Origin: Cadophora sp. MPI-SDFR-AT-0126
Lineage: Eukaryota > Ascomycota > Leotiomycetes > Helotiales > Ploettnerulaceae
DNA length: 64,000 bases
Direction: 5' to 3'
Assembly: GCA_020747065.1 (NCBI GenBank)
Contig: JAGMVK010000029.1
Location: forward strand, 372,001 to 436,000
This document shows positions 56,859-64,000 of this stretch, one piece after another (position 1 is the stretch's first letter; every line of letters starts with the position of its first letter). The notes below the pieces were generated by a model. That model was given only the letters and a program-made list of their open reading frames with translations. It searched no databases and was not told the origin of the DNA. The translations under genes and the position numbers were made by a program.

Positions 56859-58326
56859 AGCGATTTGAGGTGTTACAACATCATGATGAAATGGAAGAGG
56901 TGGATAGCATCAAATGGGGATAGACCAGATTGGGACATTCTGCCGTCGGTTTTCTTTTGGGTCTCATTCTCGCTTCTCACGCTACTTGGTCATCTGCAAA
57001 GCTTCGAATTCAACTTGAATATCCTTTCACTGCAAAAGACTATGGATGATTAAATGCCATCACTATTCTAGGTCGCTTTGGTGTCTCAAATATTATCTTG
57101 ATCCGCTCCAAATGTCTGCTTATATCTAACTAACCTCGCCAAAGCCATCTTAGACACAAGTTACGCAGGTCACTTTCCCTCTCAACTCACACAGACGACA
57201 TTTTATGATTCTTTGACTGGACATCAGTGGCGCTGAACGCCCTCCGTATTGCATTATCAGTTCCTGTAGGATGGCCCGAAGAAGTGAAATGTAGGGTTCT
57301 TGTAGTGTTATCAATACTTCGGCTCGCTTAAGATCCTGCTTTGAAAGTTGAGGCATTGGTGGGGAGCTGAGGGGCCTGTCTAGAATGCGCCACGTGCTTG
57401 GCGGTTGAAGTCGTGGTGCTTGTTCGACGAGAAATGAGGACTTTGGCATGAAAGAATTCAACACACTGGGAAAGAGGGGGTTTTTGTTCCGCTTGTATAA
57501 TATCAGTGAAGGCTGCAGAAAATAACTGGTAGGCAAGTTGTTCCCGAGGATGCTCACGTGTGCTGCTCCAGAATGCATGAATGCCCGTGAAATTAACGCA
57601 TGTCCTCTTTCCACCAAAGCCTTCTGAAGGGATGAAGTCTTTGATGGTTGTAAATCGCATCTTGTGTTTTCTTATGAAAATGCCATCACAAGTGAGGTCA
57701 AAATAGAAGCACCTGACGGTAGAGATCTACTGTAGTGGAACGGAACAGCGCCAGACGTTCCAGAAACAGGCTAGTGCCTCTAGTCAGGGGACGGGAAGGG
57801 ATCATGGCGATCATGACATGACCCCGCCGGCGCAAAGACCCAGGTCCAAGCAAGCAAAGCACAACAGCATGTCGTCCGACCTGAGAAAAATACCGGTGAG
57901 CTACTAGTCATTATACACTTGCAATTAATTACATGATATAAGTATCCTCAGTCAGACGACCTCTGCCGGAGAGTTCATTTCTATCTGCCGGGCCAAGTTC
58001 ATATCTTGGGCCATCTGGCTAAACGCCATGGTGCTCCATTGGGCCTCGGCGTGTTCAGCCGCTAGCCGGTCTACAGTGAGACCAACAACGTTCCAGAGCA
58101 ACTATCGATCTGTTTGGCACGGCTGAAATAACAGTGCCTTGGCGACGATCAAGCCACGAATAACTAACAATAAGTTGTCTCTCTCTCTCTCTTTATTGGA
58201 ATGCGAATGTGTTCTTTCCTTCTTCTTGTTCCTATTCAATTTCTCGTTTCTCCTTCCCCTTTTCCGATTTTCTCCCAAGTTTTGCCCAAAGAAACATGTT
58301 GAGCTCTGCAGCAGCTCACTCTGACC
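56859..58326. other. intergenic, 1468 bp
   Basis: 3' flank of the subtilisin gene and promoter of the GH47 gene. A CT microsatellite (58178-58193) and a pyrimidine-rich tract (58200-58300) lie directly before the GH47 start. Reverse-strand frames at 57150-57660 overlap each other in two frames and have no family-like features. Confidence 0.45.
58178..58193. repeat. (TC)n microsatellite
   Basis: A run of tctctctctctctctc in the leader or promoter of the GH47 gene, continuing into a longer T/C-rich tract. Confidence 0.8.
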
Positions 58327-60357
58327 ATGCACTCTCACAAACGCAAAGAGAAAACTGATGCGCTAGAAGACTCCTCCCCTCGATCCCTCGCATCGCACAT
58401 ACCCACAAGGAGAGTAACACGCGGACTAGTCCTCACCGGTCTCGCATTCTGCTTGTTCCTCCTCCTACGACACAGCGGACTAGGCCAACCAAGATTCGAG
58501 TTTAACTATGTGTCAATACCAATCCACCCCGAAAAGTTCCCTCCCAAATCCATAATATCCCTCCCACGGAGACGAGCAAAGAAGATCCCGAAGATACAGC
58601 ATGAGCCAGTGCCAGAAACCGCGAGGGAGAAGGAGGTCCGGGAGAGTAGGCTGAAGGAGGTTCGTGATGCGTTTCTGCACTCGTGGAAGGGATATAAGGA
58701 CCAAGCGTGGGCGCAGGACGAATTGAGACCAATTGCTGGAGGGTTCAAGACGCCTTTCTGCGGGTGGGCTGCGACAATGGTGGACAGCTTGGATACGTTA
58801 TGGATTATGGGCCTGAAGAGCGAATTCGAATTGGCTCTTGGAGAGCTACGGAATGTCGATTTCACGCACAAGGAGGGGTGCAATATCAATCTGTTCGAGA
58901 CGACAATTAGACACTTGGGAGGATTTCTCTCGGCCTATGATTTGAGTGGGGGGAAATACGTTATTTTGATAGAAAAGGCCGTGGAGCTTGCTGAGGTGCT
59001 GTATACGGCGTTTGATACACCTAATCGCATGCCCACGCCTCATTACATGTGGTCTGCGTAAGGAGACTCTAAACCCTTTCTACGTATTTTACTAATACTC
59101 TCAGAACTGACCCAGATGTTCGAGACCATTCGGCGAGTAGTTCGATCGTACTTGCAGTATTAGGGTCGCTCTCCCTCGAATTTACTCGACTATCACAGAT
59201 CACTGGCAATGACAAGTATTTCGACGGAATCCAGAAGATCATGAACGAGCTCGAGAAATGGCAAGATCACACTGTCCTCCCAGGAATGTGGCCAGCAATG
59301 GTTGATTCGGCGAGATACAATCACAGTGTTCTTCTAGGCTCGCCATACGTGGGAGGAGAAGAACAGTTCACTCTTGGTGCTCTAGCAGATTCGACATACG
59401 AATATCTGCCCAAGCAATACATGCTTCTTGGCGGACAGATGAAATCGTACAGAACCATGTACGAGAAGTTTATCAAAGTCGCCAAGAAGTATCTTTTCTT
59501 CCGACCTATGACAGTCAACGACGAAGATATCCTCATCTCCGGGAACGTCGATATAGCAGCTGGAGGCCAGCCACGCCACTCCCCAGATCTCCAACATTTG
59601 ACGTGTTTCACGGGAGGCATGCTAGCCATAGCCGGCAAGATCTTCGACCGTCCGGAAGATGTGATTGATGGCAGCAAATTGACAGATGGTTGTGTTTGGG
59701 CGTATAAGAATACCATAACAGGTATCATGCCTGAGACATTCACTGCTGTGCCTTGCGCAAACAGGACGAGCTGCGCATGGGATTCGCAGAAGTGGTTCAA
59801 AGCTGTCGATCCAAATGCCGAGGAGGCTTTGACGAGGCAAAGGATCGAAGTTGAGAAATTATCTCCCGGTTTTGCGAATGTCCGAGATGCGCGATATTTG
59901 CTGAGGTATTTATCCCATCACTTCTTTGCTTCTGACTTTGCTGACAGCCTACAGACCAGAAGCCATCGAGTCAGTCTTCATCATGCACCGCATCACCAAC
60001 GACCCCTATTGGCGCGAATCCGGCTGGCACATGTTCAAAGCCATCCAAGCACATACCATGACACCACTCGCTCATTCAGCTATCAACGATGTTACGAAAG
60101 GCGCTCCCGAGCAAGTTGATGAGATGGAGAGTTTCTGGTTGGCGGAAACTCTGAAGTACTTTTACTTGCTATTCAGTGAGAATAGCGTGGTTAGCTTGGA
60201 TGAATATGTGCTGTGAGTTTATCCCCCCTAGTTCTATGCTGAAAGTTTGAGGAGATCACAGAAGAGGAAAGGGACTTGAGACTTTGGACTGGTGTGAAGG
60301 AAATTGCTAATGATGAATAGGAATACGGAGGCCCATCCTCTCAGACGGCCAAGGTGA
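58327..60357 (+). CDS. mannosyl-oligosaccharide alpha-1,2-mannosidase, GH47
   Basis: Four exons, 58327-59057, 59105-59905, 59955-60212 and 60321-60357, give about 608 residues. It is a type II membrane protein: basic cytosolic tail, then an anchor ([15 protein letters not shown], residues about 33-47) and a luminal stem with many Arg/Lys. The GH47 domain has [88 protein letters not shown] (catalytic Glu in RPE) and EYVLNTEAHPL with the calcium-binding Thr. It trims alpha-1,2-linked mannose from N-glycans in the ER or Golgi. The last 37-nt exon supplies the N-T-E-A-H-P-L end, so the splice g|aat is essential for activity. Intact, with two Cys near the usual disulfide. Confidence 0.94.
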
Positions 60358-61203
60358 AGAAGGCGGAGAACTGGTATTGGTCGATTTGCAGTGCATTGCA
60401 TAGGCTGGCGTAAGATGGCGTTCGGCACTGGAGCATGTGTATTTCTAGACGATTGGCGAATGCTGGAATTGTATACCAAGCATAATCATGCTGAAGACAA
60501 TTTCCCTGCGTTAGACCCGCATTTCAATGCTTGATTAAGTACATTCAGCTGCTCAAGCGAGCGTTGAACCTCTCCATGCTCGATAGAGTATCCAAGCATG
60601 ATACTATACGCATTTTCCACCCCAGGTTTCCGCTTTTGCCCCACGCTTAATATCAGAACCGAGAAGGACGAATCTGTGTACATGTTTCGTGTTTCGTGGA
60701 GTAGTCTCCTCTACCTTGCACAATTTGCTGTCTTGTTGCAAAGTGCCTGGCACGTGTTACTTCATGCTCATCGGCAGTACTTTTGGCCACCACCTCCCAG
60801 CACATATTATCATCACATCCACGTACGGTGGAAATGTCGAGGTGGAATGGGAAGAGGAGAGGAGCCATAGGGTCAAGGAGGTTTTAGGTAAGTGGAAGGG
60901 ATAATTGCTAAGGGCTGGTTATTTCTCAGCGAAGAGTGTCGTATCTCTCCCTGGCTATTATTCACGGACAGTGCGTATTGGGGAACCCTTCAGCCCGTCA
61001 TTCGTGTTGAGCACAGAAAGGCGAGCGGATTGGAATGAGTTGGACCGGTGGTTAACCGTAACCGTCGACAGTGGCGTCAAGCTTGAGAGTTTAGAGGATG
61101 GAGTAATATTTGGAGGGAACGGTGATAAGCTGTGCGTTTGACGGGTGGCTACTTTCTGGTAGTTGATCTGTAATGGGGAAAGGAGACATGGTTCCGAAGC
61201 AGA

Positions 61204-61214
61204 GGGGGGGGGGG
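61204..61214. repeat. 11-base G homopolymer
   Basis: A run of eleven G in intergenic sequence. Such runs are prone to length error in sequencing and slippage in replication. Confidence 0.85.
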
Positions 61215-61419
61215 AAACTTTATCTTGGGGATTCTGAACCTCGGGTCGGTGGGGTCGAGGTAGTAGATCTCTTGAACGGAGAACTGAGGTCTGCCGATTT
61301 CTCCTTCGGTCGAGGTTCTTTGATTGGGTTCTCGGGGGAAAAGCGCCTTGTATTTGTCTGTAGGAGGACGACATTTTTGAGTCCGTAAGGCGAGGAACAT
61401 TTCTCTCGAGATGTGTTCT

Positions 61420-61806
61420 TCACATGGATGGTGTGTGATTGTTATGTAAAGGAAGTAGATTCTGCGATTCGATGTGGGTCTTGATTACTTCCTGGTGTTC
61501 TGATTTGTCTAAATCTGCAATGGTTGTGGGTCTGACTTGTTGAGCTGCTATTCGTTCAATGACTATTGATTTCAGCCTCGCTTGGTGAAGAACGAACCCG
61601 CCAATCAGGTTCTGTGTGCAAACGATTGGATCTCGGTGAGGGCCCCCGGGTGAGGCTCGGCCATCGTGATTGAGAATGGTGGTCGGGTTATCCAAATGTG
61701 AGTACGTGTTCTCTGAAGCACAACACAGGGGATCGTATTTCTCTATTCTTGATTGCATCTCCAGTCTTTCCTTTTCAACCTTCATCCACAGGTTTTCTTC
61801 GGTCAT
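61420..61806 (-). CDS. doubtful small ORF, about 128 residues
   Basis: The minus-strand frame from ATG at 61806 reads MTEENLWMKVEKERLEMQSRIEKYD and continues through CCASENTYSHLDNP to HNNHTPSM. It is charged at the start, with a few Cys and His, no signal peptide and no known motif. The absence of low-complexity sequence and the even residue mix are mildly in favour. There is no homology to anything I recognise and no supported intron. It may be chance. Confidence 0.25.
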   Translation of the reverse strand: MTEENLWMKVEKERLEMQSRIEKYDPLCCASENTYSHLDNPTTILNHDGRASPGGPHRDPIVCTQNLIGGFVLHQARLKSIVIERIAAQQVRPTTIADLDKSEHQEVIKTHIESQNLLPLHNNHTPSM

Positions 61807-62074
61807 CAGAATATATGACAAGGCTGCCGGCACGTCATCTAAAGCATCAACTCCTTCTTACCTGCTAGCCTTGTGATAAAGTGGACTGCTTATCTTCAGG
61901 AGTCTCCTCACTGGAGCTGATTTCACTCATCTCTTACTCGTCGAAGCCCCGTCACAGTCCCCGCAGCGGCTATCTTATAGAAGTGGCTATACTTGGATGT
62001 TCGCCACATCAGATTCGCCGACCGGAGCCCAGATATACACACGAAAAGAACAGTGAAACCTTATACTTGACAAC

Positions 62075-64000
62075 ATGAAGTCTCGATATGGTACAATACC
62101 CCATCACCGGTACATTGAAATGCATCCTTGCTAAATCCTAAATCAGATCCTCAGCCTCGGTCCTCGCATCCTAGGGCATTTGATAAGCTAGAACAGCGAA
62201 TCGAAGAATTCACAAACTTTCGGGAGGCCCGACTAAGGAAGTTGCGGAATAGAAATCAAGCGCATCACCGAAGAACAAATACACATCCCGATGATTATCA
62301 ATACGGAGAGGAAAGAATGGGCAAGGCAGCTACTGTCCACCATGAAATGTTGTTGGAAGAAGGATGTCAAGCTAAAGTCAACGGTTAGTCTCGCAAAGTG
62401 ATATGGGAACTGAGAAGTCCTTCCTGACAAGATTGAAGACTGATCGTGAATTGACGCGCCTGTACAATTGGCGTCAGGCATACTGAGGCAATGTTTCAAG
62501 TCGCTTTATCAGGGTTCGACTCTACCAGAGTTCTTTCAGCTTTGGTACCTGCAGCACTTCTCTGACGACGAATTGATCATGCGCATGGGCCCACGGATGT
62601 GTATAGAGTGGCTCCATTCTGTTGAAGTCACTTCATCGTATCCACTGAAACCGGAAGCTGGTCGGGATATACGAATGAAGAAGATAGAGTGGATCCAACA
62701 AACTCAATACCCACCATTCACAGAATATGCCTTGGACAGCGTAAAGGATTGTCTGGAGCTGATGAAATGGCCTTCATATCCGCCGAATATGGACGTTGCT
62801 TTCGTGCTTGTCTTGAGGGAGCATTGCGTCACGCTGATGAAATGGGCTTCATCGCGATTGAATTTGGACTTTAGGTCTACCATCAGTATCCTGGATATGG
62901 GATACCCCAGCTCACTAGCGGCAGCGTATGATGGCATCTGGGGCAGGCGATCTATACTGAGTAGGAATTCAACACTGCGGGCGGGTAATAAGCTGGTTGC
63001 CAGCATCCCTGAGTGTCATCACGAGGCTAGATATACGAAGGCAATGAGTGTTATATGCGAGAAGCGAGTGGTGAAAAGCAGACGACGGAATGATTTCAGA
63101 GGCTATAGATATAGGGCCAAAGCTGATCCAAGACTCCAGGATAGATCCGGGTCCAAAATGCTAAGCTCAGAGGAGCTTCCCGACACAGAATTGGAACAGC
63201 CTATTGCAACTTCGTACTTCGTAGGAAAGCGAGGTATAGCCTTTTGGAAGCGAGCAAAAGGGAAGACCAAGAGCTGGCGCCAATGTCCTCTTGTCAAACT
63301 GAACACTAAGAGACAGCCTTTGGAAAGTATGCCACCCAAGGGAATCCATACCTCAACAAGATGGTACCGAAATTTCGGGATCAATTCGTCTTTTCGCCCA
63401 ACTAAAGTCTATTCCAAAATTCCGGCGATTCTACTTCGTGGATGCCACAAGATACTCGCAGTTTCTGCTGGTCAGTTAATGAGGCAGACTGAACGACGTA
63501 CTTTAAATCCAAAGATCATCAGAGACAAGAGGAAGCAAATCAATTCGGGTCTTGAAAGAGAAATACTCTTACAGCCAGTGGAAAACGGTGGGAAAAGGTA
63601 TAGCTCCCGCGCTCAACATTGCGTAAAAATGCTCATACTTGGAATAGGAAACTCAAATACGGATCCAGCGATTTTCACGGTCCGCTCACTCCTGCCCAGA
63701 CATATGAACTTCAACTCCAGAGTTGTATAGTCTCCAATGTGAAAGTCCCGGATGAACCTCTCAATCACCCACTTGTCTTCCATTATCACGGCGAGGTCAT
63801 CAATTGTGCCTATGGACTTCTGGCACTGATGGAACATCTCCGAAACGAGCCACACGGGGAGGTGTATGCAAGGGAAGATTTGAATCTTGGTTTGAAATAT
63901 GAGGTCAAAGTATATGTTTTGCGCGGTGTCCCTCAGAGCCTGAGAAAGCGCCGAGTGGAGAACTTGAAGAAATTGACTTCCTTGGCATCATTTCTTTATT
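62075..64000 (+). CDS. unidentified gene, 3' end outside the window
   Basis: Proposed exons: 62075-62090, 62147-62383, 62478-63597 and 63648 onward. They join in phase: MKSRY|D (g|at), VN|G (g|gc) and GGKR (ag|g). The start exon is tiny and its donor is GTACAA, so the 5' end is tentative. The N-terminal region is highly charged (KLEQRIEEFTNFREARLRKLRNRNQ), then helical. Two imperfect copies of a segment are adjacent: LELMKWPSYPPNMD and VTLMKWASSRLNLD (about residues 175-210). The middle is basic (KSRRRNDFRGYRYR). The last exon reads SDFHGPLTPAQTYELQLQSC, then LNHPLVFHYHGEVINCAYGLLALMEHL, and looks well conserved. It is open to the window edge. No signal peptide, no family recognised. Confidence 0.5.

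Larger units (their letters stand above)
60358..62074. other. intergenic, 1717 bp
   Basis: 3' flank of the GH47 gene and promoter of the last gene. It contains an 11-G homopolymer at 61204-61214 and a doubtful reverse-strand frame at 61420-61806. Confidence 0.45.

Noticed and set aside
57150..57660. Two overlapping reverse-strand frames of 155 and 110 codons
   Set aside because: They use different frames over the same DNA and neither shows a motif or a plausible splice partner.
63340..63480. Alternative frame reading IPKFRRFYFVDATRYSQFLL in the last gene
   Set aside because: Bounded by stops on both sides and not phase-compatible with the neighbouring exons; the 376-codon frame that spans it joins correctly on both ends.

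Overview
The window is a piece of a filamentous ascomycete (Pezizomycotina) chromosome. Genes are monocistronic and lie on both strands. Most are broken by short introns of about 45-125 nt with GT..AG ends. Several gene families are typical of these fungi: a HET-domain protein, 2EXR/F-box-like LPxELR proteins, lineage-specific BTB/POZ proteins, a large fungal Trk potassium transporter, GMC and BBE-like oxidoreductases, a DHA2 MFS transporter, secreted GH1 and S8 enzymes and GPI/TM surface proteins. The gene mix would suit Leotiomycetes, but that is an inference. Exon boundaries were worked out by hand from splice sites, reading-frame phase and family conservation.

Layout. 0-9 kb is gene-poor and accessory: a small secreted protein, two paralogous LPxELR proteins on either side of a HET protein, and a possible ankyrin-like scrap. 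9-17 kb holds the Trk potassium transporter, a decayed BBE-like FAD oxidoreductase (missing N-terminus, in-frame TGA) and an SAM methyltransferase. 17-23 kb is the housekeeping core: condensin subunit Ycg1/CAP-G, a probable mitochondrial protein, and mitoribosomal bL19 (IMG1), the last two sharing a 210-bp divergent promoter. 23-34 kb has three related BTB proteins with matching intron positions, a secreted GMC oxidoreductase and a GPI-anchored Ser/Thr-rich protein. 34-39 kb has two divergent proteins of unknown function and a 2EXR gene. 39-45 kb has the DHA2 exporter, an Ayr1-like SDR and a cysteine-rich single-pass membrane protein. 46-61 kb is rich in secretory-pathway genes: an unusual GH1 glycosidase with a GC-AG intron, a DUF7029-like surface protein with dibasic sites, a subtilisin and a Golgi/ER GH47 alpha-1,2-mannosidase. 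The right edge (62-64 kb) carries an unidentified gene that runs off the window.

Genes working together. There is no operon and no convincing biosynthetic cluster. The methyltransferase, GMC oxidoreductase, SDR and MFS exporter are spread over 28 kb among unrelated genes. The best functional grouping is secretory: subtilisin, GH1, the surface proteins and the GH47 enzyme that trims N-glycans on such proteins. Points worth a second look are a 38-bp inverted-repeat (MITE-like) element, the BTB trio, the GC-AG intron, the oxidoreductase relic, the unassigned reading frames at 52.6-53.4 kb, and abrupt switches of strand composition inside several genes. I found no tRNA, rRNA, CRISPR array or intact transposase.
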